The notes beneath the pieces are model-generated. The model was not told where the DNA came from. It was given only the letters and a program-made list of their open reading frames with translations, and made no database searches. From positions 433,691 through 497,690 of the forward strand of contig CAWGUE010000013.1 of assembly GCA_963825595.1 (NCBI GenBank): 64,000 nt of DNA. The letters run 5' to 3'. This document shows, one piece after another, positions 51,241-59,388 of this stretch; the stretch's first letter is position 1; the number at the start of each line of letters is the position of its first letter. Origin of the DNA: JARFQH01 sp963825595 (lineage in GTDB: Bacteria > Desulfobacterota > Desulfobacteria > Desulfobacterales > SG8-13). Position numbers and translations under genes: made by a program.

Positions 51241-52160
51241 TTCGTCTATTTTCGCAAACGATTCGGGAAGAAGAAATTGGCCAAGATTAATGAAGTGATT
51301 GCCCGCAAAGCCTTTGAAGAAGAAAAGAAAGCATCAGAAGTCAAGAGGCCGAATGACACCGATAACGATCCAGGTGGCGGCGCGTCTTCGAACCGAGGAA
51401 AATTGCTTGTAGATGCCACCTGCACACCGGCGGACATCACTTTTCCGACCGATCTGAAACTATTAAACAGCGCCCGGGAGAAGAGTGAAGAGATCATCGA
51501 TATTTTGCATAAACCACTTAAGGGAATGCAAAGTAAACCGCGCACGTATCGCAAGATTGCCCGGAAAGCGTTTCTTTCAGCGGCCAAGAGCAAACGGTTA
51601 TCAAAGAGCAAGAGACGCAAGGCACTACGGAAGCAGTTGGGGTATCTGAGGCGCAATTTGAAAAGTATTGCAAGGCTATCCTGTCACACCCCCCTAACCA
51701 AACTTAGTCATCGTCAGTATAAGAACCTGCTGGTCATCCATGAAGTCTATCGGCAACAGAGGGATTTTGCCTTGTCTTGCCGGCGCTCATGACATTGTGA
51801 GTGTTTCAACAGCCTGTACGGCCCATCAAACGCGGCAAAGCAGGGGCAGCCACCGAATTTGGGGCCAAGGTCTCGGTGAGCCTCATCGATGGGTTTTCGT
51901 TTGTAGATCGCATCAGTTGGGATGCCTATAACGAATCGACAGAACTGATTGGTCAGATCGAAGCGTACCGCAAGCGCTTTGGCCATTATCCGGTATCCGT
52001 TCACGCGGACAAGATCTACCGCACCCGAGACAACCGCAAGTATTGCAAAAAGCATGGCATTCGTCTTTCGGGTCCGCCGCTGGGACGGCCTCCAGCGCAA
52101 GTTGAAAAGCGTCAAGAAGTTAAATGGCAAACGCGCCAGGATGAGCTTGATCGATACCGC
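51241..52160 (+). pseudogene. IS5-type transposase fragment
   Basis: This stretch is nearly identical to 28124-29047, the middle of the IS5-type transposase in the nested IS block. It lacks the first ~130 codons and the C-terminal catalytic Glu region, and neither terminal repeat is present. A rearranged patch at about 51762-51805 shifts the frame. It keeps the correct reading HYPVSVHADKIYRTRDN where the other copy has an extra base. It abuts, and truncates, the surface-protein gene at 52120-53973. Confidence 0.88.
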
Positions 52161-53973
52161 TTTCGCCTAAATCGTACTTGAACAGACCCGAAACCGTCTG
52201 AATAAAGCAGCCTCCTCCTCCTCCTCCCCCGCCGTTACTGACTGCGTTAGCAACAGCGTTATCGTTGTCGGTGATCGTCCCGACAGCCGTGTCACTGTCG
52301 GCCACATTGGCATTGGAAGCCGAGAGATTGACCGTGAACGTTTCATTCCCCTCGTCAACCGCATCGTCGAGCGTGGCCACGATAAACGTGTGGGTCTCGC
52401 CCGCTATGCCGGCAAAATTCAGGGTTACGGTATCATTGGCATAATCTTCCGGAGCTGTCAGCGGTGCCGCGCCGCCGGTGGCCGTCCCATCGACAAAGGT
52501 CACGTTGACACCAAAACCGCCCGCCACCGCGTTATTCAGAGCTACGGTAAAAGCAAGACCGCTGCCTTCGATTGCGGTCACGTCTTCGACGGTGATGGTG
52601 GGTTCGTTGTCGGTGATCGTCCCGACAGCCGTGTCACTGTCGGCCACATTGGCATTGGAAGCGGAGAGGGTGACCGTGAATGTTTCATTCCCCTCTACAT
52701 CCGCATCGTCGAGCGTGGCCACGGTAAACGTCTGGGTCTCGCCCGCCGTGCCGACAAAATTCAAGGTTACGGCATCATTGGCATAATCTTCCGGAGCTGT
52801 CAGCGGTGCCGCGCCGCCGGTGGCCGTCCCATCGGACAGGGTCACGTCCACATCGAAGCCGCCCGCCACCGCGTTGTTCAGCGTGACGGTAAACTCCAGA
52901 CCGGTGCCTTCGATTGCGCTCACGTCTTCGACGGTGACGGCGGTACCAACGGGCACGGGCACATTAACGATGGTCACATCGACAATGTCTTCGTCGGAGA
53001 TGTTGCTGTTGTCGGCATCGCTGATCGTCAGCTTGAATTGCAGAACGGCGCCGCCGGCATCGACTTGAGGCGCTGTAAATGACGGTGTTAGTGAGTTCGG
53101 ATTATCAAGGTTGACATTCGGGCCGGCGCCGACGATCTGATCCCATATAACCGAGAAATTGACATTAGGGACTTGCGGGACATGTGAACTCGATCCGTCT
53201 AATTGGACTGTATTTCCTTCGGTGGTATTCAGATCAGAGCCCGCATCTGCCATTGGCAAAATTATTAGCAAACCGTCGGCAAACCATGTGGCGGCCATAT
53301 TGTCGTAACCGGACTGGTTCGGATGAATTTGGTCGACCATGTCAAAATTATAATCAAAGCCTGCGCTGCACTCCATATCGACGATGAAAATGCGATCGGC
53401 AATTCTATTCAGGGCCATGGCTTCGACATTATTATTGAATCTCGTTGTCACAGAATCGTTGGGGCAAAGATGCCCCTGTTGATTGATAATTTTGGCTAAA
53501 ATGACAATAATCTCATTATTGCCGGGAACGGATTCCCAGTTGTCGATGGCATTGAGAATTGCCTCGACCTGAGTTGGATCCTCGGTTGAAAAAAGGTCTA
53601 CATCATTTGTTCCGATATGAAGCAGTATGATATCGGCTGGGTTAATGTCCAAGTAACCCTCAATGTTTAAGGCTATTTCCTGGGTAAGAAATCCGCCATG
53701 GCCCTCATGGTCGCGGTCAAAATCCAGCAGAAAACCGTCTGGTCGGTATCCGACAAAGTTTACATCGTAACCGGAATTTATCAAATCCAGGTATAGCAGG
53801 CGCCGATACCCAATTTCATCTGGACTACCGATTACCCCCCTGGTTATGGAATCGCCGAGAGGCATTATCCTGATTTGTGCCCAAAGGCTCTCCCCCGCAA
53901 CAAGAGTTGTAATGAAAAACAGTAGCGTCATAATCGATTTGAATAGAGGTTTGGTCAGATAGTTGTTATTCAT
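52120..53973 (-). CDS. Secreted SGNH/GDSL hydrolase with two Calx-beta repeats, 3'-truncated at an IS fragment
   Basis: 617 residues. A signal peptide ends near residue 32. The SGNH domain has GDSITRG (Ser42), GTND (121-124) and DQIHPNQSGY (Asp214, His217), the full catalytic set of a GDSL esterase/lipase. A PKD/cadherin-like segment (about 242-338) and two almost identical Calx-beta repeats (about 346-456 and 460-570) follow. Then a glycine run and GCFIQT occur, the CFI-box type C-terminus seen on exported proteins of deltaproteobacteria. The last ~12 residues come from antisense transposase sequence, so the original C-terminus is lost. It may deacylate a surface glycan or lipid. Confidence 0.78.
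   Translation of the reverse strand: MNNNYLTKPLFKSIMTLLFFITTLVAGESLWAQIRIMPLGDSITRGVIGSPDEIGYRRLLYLDLINSGYDVNFVGYRPDGFLLDFDRDHEGHGGFLTQEIALNIEGYLDINPADIILLHIGTNDVDLFSTEDPTQVEAILNAIDNWESVPGNNEIIVILAKIINQQGHLCPNDSVTTRFNNNVEAMALNRIADRIFIVDMECSAGFDYNFDMVDQIHPNQSGYDNMAATWFADGLLIILPMADAGSDLNTTEGNTVQLDGSSSHVPQVPNVNFSVIWDQIVGAGPNVNLDNPNSLTPSFTAPQVDAGGAVLQFKLTISDADNSNISDEDIVDVTIVNVPVPVGTAVTVEDVSAIEGTGLEFTVTLNNAVAGGFDVDVTLSDGTATGGAAPLTAPEDYANDAVTLNFVGTAGETQTFTVATLDDADVEGNETFTVTLSASNANVADSDTAVGTITDNEPTITVEDVTAIEGSGLAFTVALNNAVAGGFGVNVTFVDGTATGGAAPLTAPEDYANDTVTLNFAGIAGETHTFIVATLDDAVDEGNETFTVNLSASNANVADSDTAVGTITDNDNAVANAVSNGGGGGGGGCFIQTVSGLFKYDLGESGIDQAHPGAFAI
52264..52947. repeat. Two 342-bp direct repeats encoding Calx-beta domains
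   Basis: The units 52264-52605 and 52606-52947 encode consecutive Calx-beta domains with a 114-residue period. Long stretches are the same at protein level (GGAAPLTAPEDYAND, NANVADSDTAVGTITDN) and very alike in DNA. Such repeats can expand or contract by recombination, changing the length of the protein stalk. Confidence 0.8.
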
Positions 53974-54152
53974 CCCTATACCACACTGCGAAATTGATGT
54001 TTAGATTTCGGTTTACATTAGGCATCATCGCCCTGAAAGCAAGGTAAAATTTCGATTTGCGTACACTATATCACAAATTCCGTTTCAGATGGGTCATTCT
54101 TTACACTGCGTTTTTGACCCATCCAGATGACTGCTATGTGTGTCCGCACCTT

Positions 54153-54384
54153 AATTAGTTTACGTCCATAAATGGCCCTTTTCCGCAATGCCCCGATTGG
54201 TTCGGGACAGGTCGGCGTCAATCACGCCGCCTTGGGCGTGACAGGTCTGGAATCTTTTGTGCGGCGTACACAAGTCCGCCTCCGTGCAATTCCTCGATTT
54301 CTTTGAATTTGCAGAAAATTGCGTATTTCTGAATCGGAAACTGACCAGTGCCCTTATAAAAACCGTGGATAGACACTAATTAAG
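54153..54384. repeat. Palindromic repeat family, copy A
   Basis: The left end AATTAGTTTACGTCCATAAA and the right end GTGGATAGACACTAATT are inverse relatives of each other and of the ends of copies B (59115-59321) and C (62453-62635). The interior shares CCATAAATGGCC and a TGCGGCGTAC-like block but is otherwise diverged. No gene is seen in 53974-54906; a further 9-bp inverted pair (TCCTCGGGC/GCCCGAGGA) lies at 54822-54868. Confidence 0.6.
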
Positions 54385-54906
54385 TATTAGCCGTACGAAA
54401 TTTGAAGGCGGATCGCAATCCACCCCCTCTACAAATTGAAAACGGGCCCGTTTTTCGATTTAGGCCCAAAGTAAACAACGACATTGTCGGTGTTGAATTG
54501 ATGATATCATATCTTCTGACCAGGGAGCCACCTTGAGTGAAGGATACCGCACAAGCTTGGCTAATTCAACCAAGATCGGCAATCGCTCAATTTAGGTAAA
54601 ATTGATTCCGGCAAAGTCGAAGAGGCGCTGAGTGACATGGCCTATATGCTGAAGCCGATCAACTCAGCTCGCTCTGAGCGCAAGGAATTCTGTAAGGATA
54701 GACGTGCGCGAAATTAACCGAGCAAACATTATACAGGGACGATGGCGTAACTTCAATTGAGCATTGATTGCGATGGCAATAGTTTGCGACCACCATTATC
54801 ACGTGCACCTTGCACCGGCAGTCCTCGGGCTCGGATGCAGGCCTAAGCGAGACTTGCCCGCCCGAGGATGCCATTTGCCTTAAGGTATCTTACAATTAAA
54901 AACCAA

Positions 54907-55932
54907 TCATGGACATGCATAAGCCAATGCGTCACTGTCGGAACCGTCGGGTGTATCGACCATAACCTCGACCATATTCACGCCAGGGAAATTACCGGTA
55001 TTATATTTAAGAACATACTGATTTTTAAGATTTTCCAGATACTGGGTAAAGATCGTAATCAAATCGTCTGCAGTGGGTGCGTAAAAATACAGGCCGCCTG
55101 TATCCATGGCCAGGTTATATAGGCTTTGGCCGTCGATGTTCGACCCGATTCCGATTGTTATAATATGGATTCCTCCGGCAGTGGCAGACGCTATGTTGTC
55201 CGCTTCCGTAAGTACCGAGTCGTTGTTTTTACCGTCTGTTATTACGATTAAAATTGACCTGTCCGGAATAGCGGTCGGCGGGTTGTTTCTGAAATCAATC
55301 AGTCTGTCAATTGAAGTTCCAATGGAATCGAAAAGACCGGTGTGGGCTTGGGAAATCAGACGGAGCTGGGAAGGTGAATCGATGCCTGAAAGGAGCTCAG
55401 CCTTATCATTGGTAAACTCTTGTATGACTTCAGAATCTTTTACAAATTTTATTATTTCGCCCCAGTTGTCCAACAGATTGGTTGAGGTCACGTTAAAGAG
55501 TTCGTTCACAAAGTAAGTTGCTGCCTCTTCTATTTTTAAAAGGTCCTGGTCGGAGAGGCTCAAACTGTAATCCATTGCCATCGAAAAAACGATCGATTCC
55601 GTAATGATATTCTCAAAGGAGATGCTCGTGAGGGCTTGCTGAACCCCGTCCTCAAGCAAATCGAAATTTTGAGCGGTTAAATTAATCATTGTTTGGCTTT
55701 GCTCGTTGGTTACCGATAAATAAACGTCGATTTCTGGGCAAGACGCCGTGTCGATCTTTGTGATGTTCACTGAAATTCCGGGTGGCGGTGTAAACAGTGG
55801 CACCGCTGCTGGGGCGGCTGTGGTTCCACCACCTGAAGAACCACCGCCGCATGCCGCGATGAAAACACAAAGAGTAGCCATCAGACTCATCAATAGATAA
55901 TTCCTTAAGAAACGATCCATTTTTTTTTGCAT
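54907..55932 (-). CDS. VWA-domain lipoprotein
   Basis: 341 residues. A lipoprotein signal peptide ends in FIAAC with Cys28 as the acylated residue, then a Gly/Ser linker. A von Willebrand A domain follows: SMAMDYSLSLS carries the metal-site DxSxS (Asp121, Ser123, Ser125), and SILIVITDGKNND near 228 the later Asp. It should sit in the outer or inner membrane facing the periplasm or surface and bind a protein or glycan. ATG at 55932 is preceded by AAGGAGG. A strong sigma-54 promoter lies 67-82 bases upstream. A second ATG four codons later is possible. Confidence 0.82.
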   Translation of the reverse strand: MQKKMDRFLRNYLLMSLMATLCVFIAACGGGSSGGGTTAAPAAVPLFTPPPGISVNITKIDTASCPEIDVYLSVTNEQSQTMINLTAQNFDLLEDGVQQALTSISFENIITESIVFSMAMDYSLSLSDQDLLKIEEAATYFVNELFNVTSTNLLDNWGEIIKFVKDSEVIQEFTNDKAELLSGIDSPSQLRLISQAHTGLFDSIGTSIDRLIDFRNNPPTAIPDRSILIVITDGKNNDSVLTEADNIASATAGGIHIITIGIGSNIDGQSLYNLAMDTGGLYFYAPTADDLITIFTQYLENLKNQYVLKYNTGNFPGVNMVEVMVDTPDGSDSDALAYACP

Positions 55933-55998
55933 TTAATGACCTCCTTAACTGCATACGTTTTGTTCTCTGAGACAGAGATAGGCGCCATTTGGAAGAAC

Positions 55999-56014
55999 AG
56001 CAAACATTATGCCA
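55999..56014 (-). promoter_or_regulatory. Sigma-54 promoter of the VWA lipoprotein gene
   Basis: On the minus strand TGGCATAATGTTTGCT matches the -24/-12 consensus TGGCAY-N5-TTGCW, with the GG and GC doublets ten bases apart as required. An AT-rich stretch lies upstream. Transcription would start near 55988, leaving a 55-base leader with a good ribosome site. Confidence 0.8.
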
Positions 56015-56305
56015 GCATTAGTCAAGATTTTATTTTATAATATTTTCAATATTTTAAAAATAATTAATAGGCTTTTTTGGTACAATTGTGAAAAATATTA
56101 CTTAACGAATCTGTGCCATTTCACATCTGTCGAGCGACGATTTTTCAATCAATATTGCGTTGATAAATATTGCGAATCGAAAGTCATGGCGCTCTTGCGG
56201 CCATGACCATCTCGAAAAGGGATAATGAACGAATGCGGATCTTGAAAAATGTGGGTTAGGTGGGGTTTTATAACCACTTATGGGGATCTTGCTGTGGCAG
56301 GAAGG

Positions 56306-56527
56306 TCACTTATTTACCAAGAGCTTAAAGCAGTGCCCGGCGGCAACCATGCCGATGCCCAGAATAAGTAAATTCACCGGTTCCGAAAATGGCGGGATTC
56401 GGTAGCCGATATATGCGGCGAAGGCGTATGCTACGGTGACCATGAAAAAGGCAATAAAGAATATTGTCACTTTGGTTAATTTTTTCACTTCTTCTCGACC
56501 CAAATTTGCTGTATACGAATTGAACAT
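56306..56527 (-). CDS. Tiny membrane protein with SEP/PEP-like C-terminal segment
   Basis: 73 residues from ATG 56527, or 60 from GTG 56488, which has GAGAAG just before it. VKKLTKVTIFFIAFFMVTVA is a signal-peptide-like segment. The rest is PPFSEPVNLLILGIGMVAAG followed by HCFKLLVNK: a [S/P]EP triplet, a hydrophobic helix and a basic tail, the layout of PEP-CTERM sorting signals, although with Ser in place of the first Pro and few Arg residues. It may be an exosortase-type substrate or just a two-helix membrane peptide. A sigma-54 promoter lies 72-87 bases upstream of the ATG. Confidence 0.6.
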   Translation of the reverse strand: MFNSYTANLGREEVKKLTKVTIFFIAFFMVTVAYAFAAYIGYRIPPFSEPVNLLILGIGMVAAGHCFKLLVNK

Positions 56528-56598
56528 GCGGACACTGGCCTGTTTTGCAATAGGTTCAATAAGGTGAGGTTGCTCTTAATGAGCCTCCTAAAAGATAA

Positions 56599-56614
56599 AG
56601 CAAAAAGAATGCCA
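56599..56614 (-). promoter_or_regulatory. Sigma-54 promoter of the tiny membrane protein gene
   Basis: On the minus strand TGGCATTCTTTTTGCT fits TGGCAY-N5-TTGCW exactly, with correct GG-GC spacing. Transcription would start near 56588, about 60 bases before ATG 56527. The surrounding 56528-56901 is AT-rich and has no other feature that I can support. Confidence 0.78.
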
Positions 56615-56901
56615 TATATAGTACGTTTTATCTGCAGACGGTGAAGAAAAATAAAATAATAATAACAATACGTTATAGAAAATAAAAATAGGTTATGATG
56701 CCGGACAAGGCAGGGAAGCAGGAAGAAATAGGTAATTGTGGAGCAAAATATAGGAAATGAATGAAATAGAATGGGCAGCGGTTTTTCCCGCTATTTTCGT
56801 GACAATTTTATCAGCAGGTTTGAATATGGGCGAATGCAACGCGTGAAATAAGTGTGTGCGATATTTGGCGCAGGCTAAATCTATTGCATGCAGATACTTC
56901 C

Positions 56902-57534
56902 TCAGGTATGAACGATATCTTTTTCGCGCCCGTTCAGATAATTCAACACCTGCTCAAATGATGCTAAATCCCCCTTATCTTGGTATTTTTCTATTCTTTC
57001 CAACTCTTTTTGGATCAACTCATACCTCTTGGCTTTTAGTGTCCCCTGAGAGTGGACCACCTCTTCCTGCCAAGGCATCGCTGCACCGGGATAACTATAA
57101 ATCAGCAACTCCGGATACGCTCTCATTGAAACGGTTACGGCAGTCATAAACGCTCTCAATTGCTGAAATGGCGAAGCAACGATGAATATGGAACCGTAAC
57201 GCTGTTGTTTTGCAAACCGGATGAGCGCTTCTGACTCGACGAGTGTATTTAGCGCCGATGTTCCTTCCTTATTTACCCTTTCAATCTGCTCCGTCGGAAT
57301 CCCTAACTTTAGCAACTGGCGCTTCCATTCTTCAAATCCCGGGTAGCCACTCTGAGATTGAGTGCCAAGAATAAGAATCTTTGATGTGAAAGAATGGTTG
57401 AGAAGAAACTGCGCTGTCTGGAAAATAGATTGTTGGTTGTCCTTGGTTTGGCAATAAAGATAGGCTCCTTGCGTTGGCATCTTTGGTTGAAGATCACAGA
57501 GCGTGCGAGTGATGAGTTCTATTGTTTTTTTCAT
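56902..57534 (-). CDS. YdcF/DUF218-like protein
   Basis: 210 residues. KILILGTQSQSGYPGFEEWK near residue 52, EGTSALNTLVESEALIRFAK near 90 and SIFIVASPFQQLRAFMTAV near 115 match the DUF218 (YdcF/SanA/ElyC) fold: a Rossmann-like domain with a conserved T/S-N pair and the (V/I)(T/A)SP-x-x-x-R-A motif. Members are linked to envelope polysaccharide and peptidoglycan precursor balance, with biochemistry mostly unknown. There is no membrane helix in this copy, so it may be cytosolic. It lies 135 bases downstream of the sigma-54 activator gene, on the same strand. Confidence 0.72.
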   Translation of the reverse strand: MKKTIELITRTLCDLQPKMPTQGAYLYCQTKDNQQSIFQTAQFLLNHSFTSKILILGTQSQSGYPGFEEWKRQLLKLGIPTEQIERVNKEGTSALNTLVESEALIRFAKQQRYGSIFIVASPFQQLRAFMTAVTVSMRAYPELLIYSYPGAAMPWQEEVVHSQGTLKAKRYELIQKELERIEKYQDKGDLASFEQVLNYLNGREKDIVHT

Positions 57535-57669
57535 ATAACATTACCGGCTAGAATTAGATCCATTTTTTAGATTTTAAATTTGGTTACTATATGGGCTTGT
57601 CGATATTTATCCGCGTTGGACAAGCCTCGCCAGAGGCGGGCAAGCCTCAAAAATCGGTCATTTAAATGT

Positions 57670-59043
57670 CTACTTGTTTTTGCGCCAGCGGGGGTGCGTG
57701 ATGCCGAACTTTTTAATTTTGTAGTTCAAGGCACGCGGCGTGATTCCCAGGCTGTGGGCGGCATCTTTTTGGATCCACAGGCAGTCATCCAGGACGCTTA
57801 AAATCGTTTCTTTCTCGCGTTCCGCCAGAGATTCGGCTGGTTTCGGAATTTGGATTTCGCCCGAAACTGGCTGAATCATCTTTAAGTCCGGCAGAATGAT
57901 GTGCTGCAGTTCGATCGCGGGACTGTCTTCGAGGATGGCGGCGCGCTCGATGGTGTTGGCCAGTTGGCGGATGTTGCCCGGCCAGGAGTATTCTTTGAAC
58001 GCCGCCATGACATTCGGGGCAAATCCGTAGATTTTCTTTTTCAGGTTGCGACAGATTTTTTCCAGCAGGTAAACCGACAGGGGCTCGATACACTCTCCGC
58101 GCTCCCGCAGTGGCGGGATATGGACGCGGAGAACGTTGAGGCGGTAATACAAATCCTCCCGGAACGTACCTTCCATGACCTGGGTTTCCGGTTTGCGGTT
58201 GGTGGCGGTGATGATGCGCACATCCGAGTGTATGGTTCGGTTGCCGCCGACCCGCTCGAAGGCTTTTTCTTCCAGTACCCGCAGCAGCTTGGCCTGCAGT
58301 GCGGCACTCATTTCACCGATCTCATCCAGAAACACCGTGCCGTCTTTGCCTTGCTCGAGCCGGCCGACGCGCGTTTTGTTGGCGCCGGTGAAGGATCCTT
58401 TTTCATGTCCGAAAAGCTCGCTTTCCAGAAGGGTTTCCGGCAGGTTGGCGCAGTTGATATTGATGAACGGTTTGTTTCGCCGACGGCTGTTGTAATGTAC
58501 CGCACCGGATAAAAAACTTTTGCCGGTGCCGGTTTCACCGGTGATCAGGATGGTCGAGTCCGTCTGGGCAAATTTCTGGAGGGTGGCGATCATGCGCCGC
58601 ATTGTGGAACTCCGGGCGATGATGCGGTCAAAGTCGTAAATGATGTCCTGTTCGCGCTTGAGATAGTCGATTTCGTTTTTCAGGTGCCGATTTTCCAATC
58701 CGCGGCCGATCGAGAGCAGGATTTTTTCTTTGAGAAAGGGTTTGACGATCACGTCAAAAGCACCTCTTTTGACCGCTTTGACGATCAGGTCGGACTGATC
58801 CGAATCGCTGAGGCCGATAATCGGCGTGTAGGGGCTGACCGCCTGGATCTGTTTCAGCATGCGGAAACTGTCGGCCTTTTTCAGTTGAAGGTTCAGCAGA
58901 ACAATCTCGTAATCTTCCTTTTTGAGGTGCTCGCTGATATCGCTGTGGACCGGCCAGTTTGAAAAAGCGTGATGCGCATCGATTTCGGCGTTGAGGTCTT
59001 CTCCCCAGAGAGGGTGGTCGTCTATGATTAAAATTTTTGCCAC
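57670..59043 (-). CDS. Sigma-54-dependent activator with an atypical receiver domain
   Basis: 457 residues in three domains. The receiver (1-120) keeps the Asp8/Asp9 pocket and Lys101 but has Asn51 where the phosphoacceptor Asp belongs (IVLLNLQL). The AAA+ domain (about 140-375) has Walker A GETGTGKS (169-176), GSFTGA (216-221), the sigma-54 contact loop, and Walker B TVFLDE. A Fis-type helix-turn-helix (DAAHSLGITPRALNYKIKK) is at the C-terminus. It should activate sigma-54 promoters, and two such promoters lie 2-3 kb downstream. Normal phosphorylation seems impossible, so it may be controlled in another way or be constitutively active. The start is GTG at 59043 with GGAG upstream. Confidence 0.88.
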   Translation of the reverse strand: MAKILIIDDHPLWGEDLNAEIDAHHAFSNWPVHSDISEHLKKEDYEIVLLNLQLKKADSFRMLKQIQAVSPYTPIIGLSDSDQSDLIVKAVKRGAFDVIVKPFLKEKILLSIGRGLENRHLKNEIDYLKREQDIIYDFDRIIARSSTMRRMIATLQKFAQTDSTILITGETGTGKSFLSGAVHYNSRRRNKPFININCANLPETLLESELFGHEKGSFTGANKTRVGRLEQGKDGTVFLDEIGEMSAALQAKLLRVLEEKAFERVGGNRTIHSDVRIITATNRKPETQVMEGTFREDLYYRLNVLRVHIPPLRERGECIEPLSVYLLEKICRNLKKKIYGFAPNVMAAFKEYSWPGNIRQLANTIERAAILEDSPAIELQHIILPDLKMIQPVSGEIQIPKPAESLAEREKETILSVLDDCLWIQKDAAHSLGITPRALNYKIKKFGITHPRWRKNK

Positions 59044-59114
59044 ATCAGCTCCGCAACAGTGTCGTTTTGTGATACCGAGAAATTTTCAATTGCGTTGATG
59101 TCAAATTCGTCTAT

Positions 59115-59321
59115 AATTGGTGTCCTTCCATAAATGGCCTTTTTCACGCTGGGTCCCGCTATGGCGAGATTCTCCGCAGGTTTCCAACTGCGGCGTACGC
59201 ACAGTACGCCTCGCTACAAATCCCGCCGCGGCGGGATACGGCCTTGCCCAGCGATAAAAATTCTCATTTGTGAATTGGACACTCGATAGTGCTATCAATC
59301 ATTGGTGGATGAGCACTAATT
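59115..59321. repeat. Palindromic repeat family, copy B
   Basis: The left end AATTGGTGTCCTTCCATAAA and the right end GTGGATGAGCACTAATT are inverse relatives. The interior shares ATGGCCTTTTTCACGCTGGG, GTACGCCTCGCT, GGCCTTGCCCA and TGAATTGGACACTC with copy C. It fills the gap between the divergent activator gene and rfbB, so it may contain or affect their promoters. Confidence 0.75.
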
Positions 59322-59388
59322 GGGTAATTATACGGAATTTGAGGCCATTTATCAATTACAATCTTGTAATACAAACGTGGGTAGCACC

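Noticed and set aside
52390..53082. A 230-residue plus-strand frame with repeats
   Set aside because: Its repeats mirror the Calx-beta repeats of the real gene on the other strand.
56011..56035. Sigma-70 promoter using TTGACT with CATAAT upstream of the VWA gene
   Set aside because: The spacing between the hexamers is only eight bases, while the sigma-54 match is exact.
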